Source: Candidatus Atribacter fermentans
GTDB lineage: Bacteria; Atribacterota; Atribacteria; Atribacterales; Atribacteraceae
Assembly (NCBI GenBank): GCA_012517485.1
Contig: JAAYUT010000001.1
Coordinates: 1-6,320, forward strand
DNA length: 6,320 bases
Reading direction: 5' to 3'
Shown here in pieces: positions 1 to 6,009 of the stretch; within the stretch, counting starts at the first letter, position 1, and the number at the start of each line of letters is the position of its first letter. The translations under genes were made by a program, and so were the position numbers. The notes beneath the pieces are model-generated. The model saw only the letters and a program-made list of their open reading frames with translations, was not told the origin of the DNA and ran no database searches.

Positions 1-1446
1 GGACCAGGAGCCACGAATCTGGTCACTGGCTTAGCCAATGCCTATATGGACTCGATTCCCATCGTTGCTATCACCGGACAGGTACCAACTCGCCTTATTG
101 GAAAAGATGCTTTTCAGGAAGCTGATACAACTGGCATTACCATGCCGATCACCAAACATAACTTTTTAATAAAAAGAATCCACGAGCTCCCATTAATTAT
201 AAGAGAAGCTTTCTTAATTGCTGCAACCGGTCGTCCTGGACCAGTTTTGGTTGATATCCCCAAAGATATTCAAATAGCTGAAATGGAATTTAGCTATCCA
301 GAAAAATTAGATATTCCTGGATATAAACCTACTTATCGCGGGCACATTAACCAGATCAATATGGCAGCACAAGCTATAAAAGAGTCAAAAAAACCGCTCC
401 TTTATGTTGGCGGTGGTGTTATTGCCTCTGGAGCGTCTGAAATTCTTCTTGAGCTTGCCGAAAAAAACGATATTCCTGTCACCTATACCCTTATGGCAAA
501 AGGAGCCATTCCAGAGGATCATCGACTATCATTAGGATGGCTTGGGATGCACGGTTCTTACCATGCCAACAAGGCAATTATGAATTGTGACCTTTTGATT
601 GCAGTTGGTGCCCGTTTTGATGATCGAGTTACCGGTAATACTGCTACCTTTGCTAAACAGGCTAAGATCGTGCATATTGATATCGATCCAGCTGAAATAG
701 GCAAAAATGTCAAGATCCATATCCCAATTGTTGGTGACGCTCGCAATATTCTTAACGAACTCAACAAAAGAACCGAGACAAAAAAACATGATAATTGGTT
801 AAAAACAATTGAAATATGGAAAAAAGAATATATACCAAAACCACCAGCTAACAATGAACTAATTGCCCAAACTATTATCGAATCAGTCTATCAGGCAACC
901 CATGGAGATGCGATTTTGGTTACCGATGTCGGCCAGCATCAAATGTGGGCAGCGAAATATTTTCTCTGCCATCGGCCTCGCAGGTGGGCTAGTTCAGGTG
1001 GTCTTGGAACAATGGGATTTGGCCTTCCGGCAGCAATTGGTGCTCAAATCGGTAACCCTGACCAAACTGTTGTTCTTTTTAGCGGTGATGGAAGTATTAT
1101 GATGAAAATTCAAGAATTGGTTACCGCAGTCAACAATTGTCTTCCTCTTAAAATATTCGTTTTGAACAATAATTATCTCGGCATGGTAAGACAATGGCAG
1201 GAGTGTTTTTTTAATTGTCGTTATTCATCAACCCATATTATCAATCCTGATCTTGCTAACCTTGCTCAAGCTTTTGGTGCTGAAGGCATCCCTGTTCAAA
1301 ACAAGGAGGAACTCGACCGAGCTATACATAAGGCTTTGGAAGTTAAAGACCGCCCGGTTCTTGTTGATTGTCATATCAGCAAAGAAACGAATGTGTATCC
1401 TTTTGTGCCCCCAGGAAAATCATTAGACGAAATGATTTTGGAATAA
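1..1446 (+). CDS. ilvB: Acetolactate (acetohydroxyacid) synthase large, catalytic subunit; 5' end missing
   Basis: ThDP-dependent enzyme that condenses two pyruvates to 2-acetolactate, or pyruvate with 2-oxobutyrate, the first common step to valine, leucine and isoleucine; cytosolic, paired with the IlvN regulatory subunit. The frame is open from base 1 and begins inside the conserved GPGATNLVTGLANAY segment, so an ATG at 46 is internal. The 481 visible codons lack roughly 75-85 N-terminal residues, including the usual catalytic Glu. Counting from the first visible codon: the end of the PYR domain with TGQVP (25-29), the central FAD/ThDP-enzyme domain with RFDDRVTGN (205-213), and the ThDP/Mg2+ motif GDGS (362-365) with the Asn cluster near 389-391. 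The GMVRQWQ herbicide-site region has its Trp at 399. The C-terminus, FVPPGKSLDEMILE, is typical. The nearby CFFNC segment has two unusual cysteines. The gene ends 20 nt before ilvN. Family assignment is very secure. Confidence 0.97.
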   Translation, partial: GPGATNLVTGLANAYMDSIPIVAITGQVPTRLIGKDAFQEADTTGITMPITKHNFLIKRIHELPLIIREAFLIAATGRPGPVLVDIPKDIQIAEMEFSYPEKLDIPGYKPTYRGHINQINMAAQAIKESKKPLLYVGGGVIASGASEILLELAEKNDIPVTYTLMAKGAIPEDHRLSLGWLGMHGSYHANKAIMNCDLLIAVGARFDDRVTGNTATFAKQAKIVHIDIDPAEIGKNVKIHIPIVGDARNILNELNKRTETKKHDNWLKTIEIWKKEYIPKPPANNELIAQTIIESVYQATHGDAILVTDVGQHQMWAAKYFLCHRPRRWASSGGLGTMGFGLPAAIGAQIGNPDQTVVLFSGDGSIMMKIQELVTAVNNCLPLKIFVLNNNYLGMVRQWQECFFNCRYSSTHIINPDLANLAQAFGAEGIPVQNKEELDRAIHKALEVKDRPVLVDCHISKETNVYPFVPPGKSLDEMILE

Positions 1447-1453
1447 TTTTGAT

Positions 1454-1460
1454 AAGGAGA
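1454..1460 (+). promoter_or_regulatory. Shine-Dalgarno of ilvN (decides the start)
   Basis: AAGGAGA lies 6 nt upstream of the ATG at 1467. This fixes the ilvN start there rather than at the in-frame ATG at 1368, which lies inside ilvB and would add 33 residues unlike any IlvN N-terminus. Confidence 0.85.
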
Positions 1461-1466
1461 TATGCC

Positions 1467-1952
1467 ATGCAACATATTATATCGGTTCTGGTGGAGAATA
1501 AACCACGGGTTCTGGCACGAGTGGCGTCTCTTTTCGCCAGACGGGGTTATAATATTGAAAGTCTTGCCGTCGGTCATACCCAAGACCCTGATGTTTCTCG
1601 AATCACCTTAGTCGTTCGAGGTGATGAAGACATTCTTGAACAAATTACCAAGCAGCTTTATAAATTAATTGAAGTAATCAAAGTTGGTGATTTTACTGAG
1701 ACGAGTTATGTTGATCGGGAGCTTTCACTGATTAAGGTAAATGCTCCCTCCAATCTTCGTGGTGAGATCGTGCAAACCGCTGAAATTTTTCGAGCGAGGA
1801 TCATTGATGTAAGTGAAAAAAGTCTTCTCATTGAAGTTACTGGAACATCGGACAAAATAGATGCCCTTGAACAGCTCATGAAAAAATATGGAATTATTGA
1901 AATGACTAGAACGGGTAAAATCGCCTTAGCTCGAGGAAGTCAGTCCTTATAA
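1467..1952 (+). CDS. ilvN: Acetolactate synthase small, regulatory subunit
   Basis: Regulatory subunit that stimulates IlvB and normally confers valine feedback inhibition. The 161-residue product has the usual family length. An N-terminal ACT domain (about residues 2-75) reads ISVLVENKPRVLARVASLF and RRGYNIESLAVG, and a C-terminal small-subunit domain (about 82-158) contains RELSLIKV and TGKIALAR. The start at 1467 is chosen from the SD 6 nt upstream and from family length; a longer in-frame version from 1368 would overlap ilvB by 79 nt. The ACT motif is normally NxPGVLxRV; here position 14 is Arg (codon CGG, 1506-1508) where Gly is expected, while Asn11 and Asn29, the other residues associated with valine binding in E. 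coli IlvH, are kept. Weaker valine inhibition is therefore possible, but that is inference. Assignment is secure. Since only one of the E. coli isozyme names (ilvN or ilvH) can be used, the symbol follows common usage for a single ilvB partner. Confidence 0.95.
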   Translation: MQHIISVLVENKPRVLARVASLFARRGYNIESLAVGHTQDPDVSRITLVVRGDEDILEQITKQLYKLIEVIKVGDFTETSYVDRELSLIKVNAPSNLRGEIVQTAEIFRARIIDVSEKSLLIEVTGTSDKIDALEQLMKKYGIIEMTRTGKIALARGSQSL

Positions 1953-1982
1953 TGCTTAAAATTTTTAAAAAAACCATACTTT

Positions 1983-1989
1983 AGGAGGT
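1983..1989 (+). promoter_or_regulatory. Strong Shine-Dalgarno of ilvC
   Basis: AGGAGGT is a near-perfect anti-16S complement 7 nt upstream of the ilvC ATG at 1997. The rest of the 44-nt ilvN-ilvC gap is an A/T-only run (around 1956-1974) with no G/C-stemmed terminator, so read-through from ilvN is expected. Confidence 0.8.
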
Positions 1990-1996
1990 CAATATT

Positions 1997-2989
1997 ATGG
2001 CTCAAATTCTATATGACAAGGACGCTCAATTGGAATTATTGAATGGAAAAACCGTGGCAATTATTGGATTTGGAAGCCAGGGAAGCGCTCAAGGTCAAAA
2101 TCTAAGAGATAGTGGAATTGAAGTTATCATTGCTGAGTTACCGGGTACTCCCGGTTATGAAAAAGCCAAAAAGGTTGGTTTCTCTCCGGTTCATGCTGAT
2201 GAAGCTGCTCAAAGAGGAGATATTATACAAATGTTAGTACCGGATCAATTTCAACCAATGGTATATCAACAATCAATAGCAAAAAACCTCTCCCCAGGGA
2301 AAGCTTTGATGTTCTCCCATGGTTTTAATATTCATTTTCATCAAATCGTTCCGCCTCCATCGGTCGATGTTATCATGGTTGCTCCCAAGGGCCCAGGTGA
2401 TTTAGTAAGAAGAATGTATCAAGAAGGAAAGGGTGTTCCCTCTTTGATCGCTGTTCACCAAAATTCTTCAGGCCATGCTAAAGAATTAGCCTTGGCTTAC
2501 GCTCGGGGAATTGGGGCCACTCGAGCAGGAGTTTTAGAAACCACCTTTAAAGAGGAAACTGAAACTGATCTCTTTGGTGAACAAGCGGTTTTATGCGGAG
2601 GCTTAACCGCATTAATAAAAGCCGGCTTTGAAACCCTTTTGGAAGCTGGATATCAACCCGAAGTCGCCTACTTTGAATGTCTCCATGAGATGAAGCTGAT
2701 TGTTGATCTCGTCTACGAGGGAGGATTAAGCTTAATGCGTCAGGTCGTGAGTGATACCGCTGAATTTGGCGATTTAACCCGCGGACCAAGAGTCATTAAT
2801 CAAGAAACTAAAAAAGAAATGAAAAAGATTTTAAATGAAATACAAGACGGGAGTTTTGCCCGGGAATGGATTTTAGAGAACCAGGCTAATCGACCAATGT
2901 ATCATGCTTTAAGAGAAAAGGACTTTCAACACACAATTGAAAAAGTTGGAAAACAGCTGCGTGATATGATGCCCTGGTTAAAAAAATAA
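1997..2989 (+). CDS. ilvC: Ketol-acid reductoisomerase, class I, with an NADH-type cofactor loop
   Basis: Mg2+-dependent enzyme that isomerises and reduces 2-acetolactate to 2,3-dihydroxyisovalerate, and the isoleucine homologue likewise; cytosolic. The 330-residue length is that of the short class I family. The N-terminal Rossmann domain (about 1-182) carries GFGSQG at 24-29. The C-terminal knotted domain (about 183-328) has the metal/substrate residues Asp191 and Glu195 (DLFGEQ), Glu227 and Glu231 (ECLHE) and Ser252 (SDTAE). His108 (SHGFN) and Lys131 (APKGPG) are also present, so the active site looks complete. Two features depart from the usual pattern. GSQGHAHALNL reads GSQGSAQGQNL, and the beta2-alphaB cofactor loop reads IIAELPGTPGYEKA. 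Glu47 sits at the end of beta2, and the Arg and Ser that normally hold the NADPH 2'-phosphate are absent. NADH preference is inferred from this. The gene lies between ilvN and leuA at operon spacing. Confidence 0.97.
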   Translation: MAQILYDKDAQLELLNGKTVAIIGFGSQGSAQGQNLRDSGIEVIIAELPGTPGYEKAKKVGFSPVHADEAAQRGDIIQMLVPDQFQPMVYQQSIAKNLSPGKALMFSHGFNIHFHQIVPPPSVDVIMVAPKGPGDLVRRMYQEGKGVPSLIAVHQNSSGHAKELALAYARGIGATRAGVLETTFKEETETDLFGEQAVLCGGLTALIKAGFETLLEAGYQPEVAYFECLHEMKLIVDLVYEGGLSLMRQVVSDTAEFGDLTRGPRVINQETKKEMKKILNEIQDGSFAREWILENQANRPMYHALREKDFQHTIEKVGKQLRDMMPWLKK

Positions 2990-2991
2990 CA

Positions 2992-2998
2992 GGGAGGG
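2992..2998 (+). promoter_or_regulatory. Shine-Dalgarno of leuA (supports a GTG start)
   Basis: GGGAGGG, with a GGAGG core at 2993-2997, lies 7 nt upstream of the GTG at 3006. No in-frame ATG lies close enough to compete, and the following KKVRILDTTLRDGEQ is the normal LeuA N-terminus, so GTG is the start. Confidence 0.85.
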
Positions 2999-3005
2999 AA
3001 TCAGC

Positions 3006-4538
3006 GTGAAAAAAGTTCGAATACTTGACACCACGCTAAGAGATGGGGAACAATCCCCAGGAGTATCTTTAAACGTTCAAGAAAAATTAGAAATTGCTAA
3101 ACAATTAGCCCGTCTCAATGTAGATGTTATTGAGGCAGGTTTTGCCATTGCTTCTCCTGGGGATGCGCTTGCCGTAAAAACCATAGCCCAAGAGGTAAAA
3201 GGACCAGTCATCAGTTCTCTGGCTCGTTCCAGGGAAAAGGACATTGATATCGCTTGGGAGTCAGTGCGTTTTTCTGAGCGACCTGCTATTCATACTTTCA
3301 TTGCTACCTCTGATATCCATCTCAAATACAAGCTTCGAATGAGTCGCGAACAAGCGCTTGACCAAGCAGTTTGGGCAGTCAAGCGTGCTCGGAACTATGT
3401 AGATGAAGTTGAGTTTTCAGCTGAAGATGCAACCCGTTCCGACTGGGATTATCTTTGCCAAGTTTATTCAGCAGTAATAAAAGCTGGTGCGATGGTTCTA
3501 AATGTACCTGATACGGTTGGTTATACCACCCCTGAAGAGATGAAAGCCCTCATTCAATATCTCTATCAGCACACTGATGGGATAGAAAAGGTAATTGTGA
3601 GTATTCACTGTCATAATGATCTCGGTTTAGCAGTCTCCAATTCTCTTTCGGCAATGTTGGGTGGTGCAAGCCAAATTGAATGTACCATCAATGGAATTGG
3701 AGAACGAGCAGGAAATGCTTCCTTAGAAGAAATTGTTATGGGTTTACATGTTCGTAAGGATTTCTATCAAACTGAGACTGGAATTAACTATTCTGAAATT
3801 TATCGAACTAGTCGTTTGGTCAGCCAGCTTACTGGCATGTTAGTCCAACCCAATAAAGCAGTAGTGGGTCAAAATGCCTTTGCCCACGAATCAGGAATAC
3901 ATCAGGACGGTGTTTTGAAGGAAAAAAGCACTTATGAAATCATGGATGCGAAACTCATAGGACGTGAAGAAAAAGTCTTAGTTCTGGGAAAACATTCTGG
4001 TCGACATGCTTTTAATAAAAAATTGGAAGAGCTTGGATATCATTTATCCGAAGAAGATCTCAATAAAGCCTTCGAGCGTTTTAAAGCTTTAGCCGACCAG
4101 AAAAAGCAGATTGCCGAGGCAGACATTGAATTTATTGCTGCTGATGAAGCAACTCGTACTGAAGAAGTTTACCGCTTAGATTTTGTGCATGTTTGTTGTG
4201 GAAACAATATTCTACCAACTGCCACGGTAAGGCTCGTCCATGAAAATGGATCAACCTTGCAGGGAGTCGCTACCGGCGTTGGTCCGGTCGATGCCGCTTA
4301 TAAAGCAATTAGTCAAATGATTGGTCTTTCTCCAAATTTGGTGAACTTTACTCTTCAATCGATTTCAGGAGGAACCGAAGCATTAGGAGAAGTTGTAGTT
4401 CGAATTTTCACAGATAATACTGTCTATGTAGGGAGAGGTTCTCACCAAGATGTTGTTGTTGCGAGTGTTATTGCTTATATTTCAGCCATCAACAAAATGA
4501 CTCAACAGAAAAAATTGAATCCTCAGACACACCTTTAA
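3006..4538 (+). CDS. leuA: 2-Isopropylmalate synthase
   Basis: Condenses acetyl-CoA with 2-oxoisovalerate to give 2-isopropylmalate, the committed step of leucine synthesis and usually the target of leucine inhibition. The product is 510 residues, normal for the type I bacterial enzyme, starting at a GTG. The N-terminal TIM barrel holds LDTTLRDGEQSPG (7-19, with Arg12 and metal ligand Asp13) and EFSAEDATRSD (136-146). It also holds LNVPDTVGYTTP (165-176), the metal-binding HCHND (201-205, His201 and His203) and GIGERAGNASLEE with Asn237. HESGIHQDG (294-302) is the conserved subdomain signature. The C-terminal LeuA allosteric/dimer domain spans about 388-500, with VATGVGPVDAAYKAI and a GRGSHQDVVVAS stretch, and appears intact, so leucine feedback is expected. 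Citramalate and homocitrate synthases are relatives, but the operon context and the barrel motifs favour LeuA strongly. It begins 16 nt after ilvC. Confidence 0.96.
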   Translation: MKKVRILDTTLRDGEQSPGVSLNVQEKLEIAKQLARLNVDVIEAGFAIASPGDALAVKTIAQEVKGPVISSLARSREKDIDIAWESVRFSERPAIHTFIATSDIHLKYKLRMSREQALDQAVWAVKRARNYVDEVEFSAEDATRSDWDYLCQVYSAVIKAGAMVLNVPDTVGYTTPEEMKALIQYLYQHTDGIEKVIVSIHCHNDLGLAVSNSLSAMLGGASQIECTINGIGERAGNASLEEIVMGLHVRKDFYQTETGINYSEIYRTSRLVSQLTGMLVQPNKAVVGQNAFAHESGIHQDGVLKEKSTYEIMDAKLIGREEKVLVLGKHSGRHAFNKKLEELGYHLSEEDLNKAFERFKALADQKKQIAEADIEFIAADEATRTEEVYRLDFVHVCCGNNILPTATVRLVHENGSTLQGVATGVGPVDAAYKAISQMIGLSPNLVNFTLQSISGGTEALGEVVVRIFTDNTVYVGRGSHQDVVVASVIAYISAINKMTQQKKLNPQTHL

Positions 4539-4542
4539 AATT

Positions 4543-4549
4543 AAGGAGA
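4543..4549 (+). promoter_or_regulatory. Orphan Shine-Dalgarno-like sequence after leuA
   Basis: AAGGAGA begins 4 nt after the leuA stop and resembles the ilvN SD exactly. No ATG, GTG or TTG lies at a usable distance: the next ATG (4570) is 20 nt away, and an ATA sits at the ideal distance. It may be a chance match, or a stranded former ribosome site of the next gene. Confidence 0.35.
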
Positions 4550-4570
4550 ACTATAAATACCACTAACTTA

Positions 4571-4622
4571 TGAGGACGAGTGAACCTTTCAAGGGATTCA
4601 CCGTCCTTCATTATAATTTTTT
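4571..4622 (+). terminator. Long hairpin with downstream T run; candidate attenuator/terminator or palindromic repeat
   Basis: GGACG (4574-4578) pairs with CGTCC (4602-4606), and GTGAA (4580-4584) with TTCAC (4597-4601), with a single bulged A at 4579. CCT (4585-4587) pairs further inside with AGG (4592-4594), closing a small loop, and TGA/TCA can extend the base. Six T follow at 4617-4622, but they start several bases below the stem, after TTATAA, which is not ideal for an intrinsic terminator. The element lies between leuA and leuC, so complete termination would cut off leuCD. Partial attenuation, mRNA processing or protection, or a REP-like repeat are all possible. The structure is directly visible; the function is not established. 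Confidence 0.45.
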
Positions 4623-4627
4623 ATAAT
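4612..4627 (+). promoter_or_regulatory. Two TATAAT hexamers; possible weak internal promoter for leuCD
   Basis: Perfect -10 consensus hexamers occur at 4612-4617 and 4622-4627, just upstream of the leuC ribosome site. The best -35 candidate for the second is TTCACC (4597-4602), four of six matches but with a long 19-nt spacer. For the first, TTCAAG (4588-4593) has three matches at 18 nt. Both -35 candidates fall inside the hairpin. The region is A/T-rich, so chance hexamers are likely. Confidence 0.25.
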
Positions 4628-4632
4628 AGGAG
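4628..4632 (+). promoter_or_regulatory. Shine-Dalgarno of leuC (decides between two ATGs)
   Basis: AGGAG is 8 nt from the ATG at 4641 and 14 nt from the second in-frame ATG at 4647, so 4641 is preferred. An ATG at 4634 is out of frame and too close. Confidence 0.75.
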
Positions 4633-4640
4633 CATGAACC

Positions 4641-5906
4641 ATGGGAATGACAATTACTGAGAAGATAATTGCTGCTCATAGCGGCAAAGAAAGGGTATCG
4701 GCAGGTGAGTTAGTACAGGTTTCGGTTGATTTGGCCCTTGCTAACGATGTTACCGCTCCATTGAGCATAAAAGAATTAGAGAAATATCAAATTCATAAGG
4801 TATTTAATCCAAACCAAATCGTTTTAGTAGCTGATCATAATACCCCAGCTAAAGATATTGCCTCTGCCCAAAATTTAAAGTTAATGAGAGATTTTGCTCA
4901 AAAATATCAGATTCATAACTTTTTTGAAGGAGGTTCAGTAGGTATTGAGCATGTACTCCTTCCAGAAAAAGGATTCGTCTTGCCTGGGGATTTAATTGTT
5001 GGTGCCGACTCTCATACCTGCACCTATGGGGCATTGGGAGCCTTTTCTACTGGGATGGGGAGTACCGATATTGCAGCAGCTTGGGCATTAGGAGAAACCT
5101 GGCTTAAAGTTCCAGAATCAATTAAATTTATCTATATTGGCCAACCTAACCAGTTTGTTACTGGAAAGGATTTGATCCTTTTTACTATTGGAGAAATCGG
5201 AGTCGAAGGTGCTCGTTACTGTAGCATGGAATTTACCGGTTTGGGAATCTCCACTCTCTCAATGGATGGACGTTTTACTATGACCAATATGGCGGTGGAG
5301 GCTGGAGCAAAAAATGGAATCATGGAAGCTGATGCTATCACTTTATCCATGTTGTCGAGAATTCCTTTATCGAGAGAACCAAGAATATATCATTCCGATT
5401 CTGATGCCGAATGGAAAGATGTTATCGAAATAAACATTGCAGCAATTGAACCTCAGGTCGCCCTTCCTCACCTTCCCGAAAATACTCGATCGGTTAATTC
5501 ATTGCCCCACATTTCTATTAATCAATCAGTTATTGGTTCATGTACCAATGGTCGAATTGAGGATTTAAGACAGGCCGCTGAAATTTTAAGAAACCGCAAA
5601 GTCCATCCAGGTGTTAGGCTCTATATCTTCCCCGGAACTCCAACTATTCTATTACAAGCAGAAAAAGAAGGATTGGTAAAAATTTTTTTAGAATCAGGCG
5701 CGGTTCTTTGTCCTCCTTCCTGTGGTCCTTGCCTCGGTGGACATTTAGGAGTATTGGCTGAAGGAGAACGGTGTATCTCAACTACCAATCGAAACTTTAT
5801 TGGCAGAATGGGACATCCCACGAGCGAAGTTTATTTAGCCAATCCCTATATTGCTGCCAGCTCAGCTATAGCTGGTTATATTACGACTCCCGACCAACTT
5901 ACGTGA
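4641..5906 (+). CDS. leuC: 3-Isopropylmalate dehydratase, large subunit
   Basis: The [4Fe-4S] large subunit of isopropylmalate isomerase converts 2- to 3-isopropylmalate together with LeuD. The 421-residue product matches the shorter LeuC2/homoaconitase-like class rather than the about 466-residue enterobacterial form. Visible motifs include VADHNTP (63-69), FEGGSVGIEHVLLPEKG (95-111), GADSHTCTYGALGAFSTGMGSTD (121-143) and IGSCTNGR (298-305, cluster Cys301). They also include CPPSCGPCLGGH (357-368, cluster Cys361 and Cys364) and STTNRNFIGRMG (380-391). All three cluster ligands are present. Homoaconitase and dimethylmalate dehydratase share this fold, but an adjacent leuA and leuD make the leucine role most likely. 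It follows leuA after an unusually wide 102-nt gap containing a hairpin, and precedes leuD by 103 nt. The first two residues (before the second ATG) are uncertain. Confidence 0.95.
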   Translation: MGMTITEKIIAAHSGKERVSAGELVQVSVDLALANDVTAPLSIKELEKYQIHKVFNPNQIVLVADHNTPAKDIASAQNLKLMRDFAQKYQIHNFFEGGSVGIEHVLLPEKGFVLPGDLIVGADSHTCTYGALGAFSTGMGSTDIAAAWALGETWLKVPESIKFIYIGQPNQFVTGKDLILFTIGEIGVEGARYCSMEFTGLGISTLSMDGRFTMTNMAVEAGAKNGIMEADAITLSMLSRIPLSREPRIYHSDSDAEWKDVIEINIAAIEPQVALPHLPENTRSVNSLPHISINQSVIGSCTNGRIEDLRQAAEILRNRKVHPGVRLYIFPGTPTILLQAEKEGLVKIFLESGAVLCPPSCGPCLGGHLGVLAEGERCISTTNRNFIGRMGHPTSEVYLANPYIAASSAIAGYITTPDQLT

Positions 5907-6009
5907 CTATTAGATTAGATCAAAAAGTATTTCCGAAATTCAAGCTTTTCATTATTTCGTTTGTTTGGTTTTTTACGAATTTTCATTTTTTAAACTTGGA
6001 GTTGATTTT
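5907..6009 (+). other. T-rich leuC-leuD intergenic gap
   Basis: This 103-nt gap is strongly T-rich on the + strand. Two weak inverted repeats are visible: CGAAAT (5934-5939) with ATTTCG (5954-5959), and TTCGT (5956-5960) with ACGAA (5975-5979). The two overlap and could be mutually exclusive, but both stems are short and A/T-rich. The only clear function is GGAG at 5998-6001, 8 nt before the leuD ATG. No small gene or convincing promoter was seen. Confidence 0.4.

Noticed and set aside
532..1194. Overlapping minus-strand ORFs (532-789, 558-854, 994-1194) and a plus-strand ORF at 863-1102
   Set aside because: They lie wholly within the conserved ilvB coding region, lack SD sequences and encode no recognisable protein.
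1368..1952. A longer IlvN of 194 residues beginning at ATG 1368
   Set aside because: The extra 33 residues overlap the end of ilvB in another frame and resemble no IlvN. The ATG at 1467 has a proper SD and gives the family length of 161.
2547..2789. Minus-strand ORF opposite ilvC
   Set aside because: It is antisense to the conserved DLFGEQ and ECLHE region. The composition follows the ilvC codons, and there is no ribosome site or family resemblance.
4566..4606. Hammerhead ribozyme, suggested by TATGAGGACGA
   Set aside because: The required CTGATGA and GAAA core strings and three-way junction are missing. The sequence folds as a simple hairpin.
4570..4626. An 18-codon ORF across the hairpin as a leucine attenuation leader peptide
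   Set aside because: The peptide (MRTSEPFKGFTVLHYNFL) has only two scattered Leu codons and no run of Leu, Val or Ile codons. The nearest SD-like sequence is 20 nt away. The reading frame is most simply a by-product of the palindrome.
4539..4640. A leucine T-box leader or other riboswitch ahead of leuC
   Set aside because: AAGGGATTCACCGTCC faintly recalls a T-box antiterminator, but the AGGGTGGNACCGCG core is absent. The 102-nt gap is too short for Stem I, and no known riboswitch core was recognised.
5954..5979. Intrinsic terminator between leuC and leuD
   Set aside because: The TTCGT/ACGAA stem has only five pairs around a 14-nt loop, and the T run lies inside the loop instead of after the stem. 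The 5934-5959 stem is also too weak.
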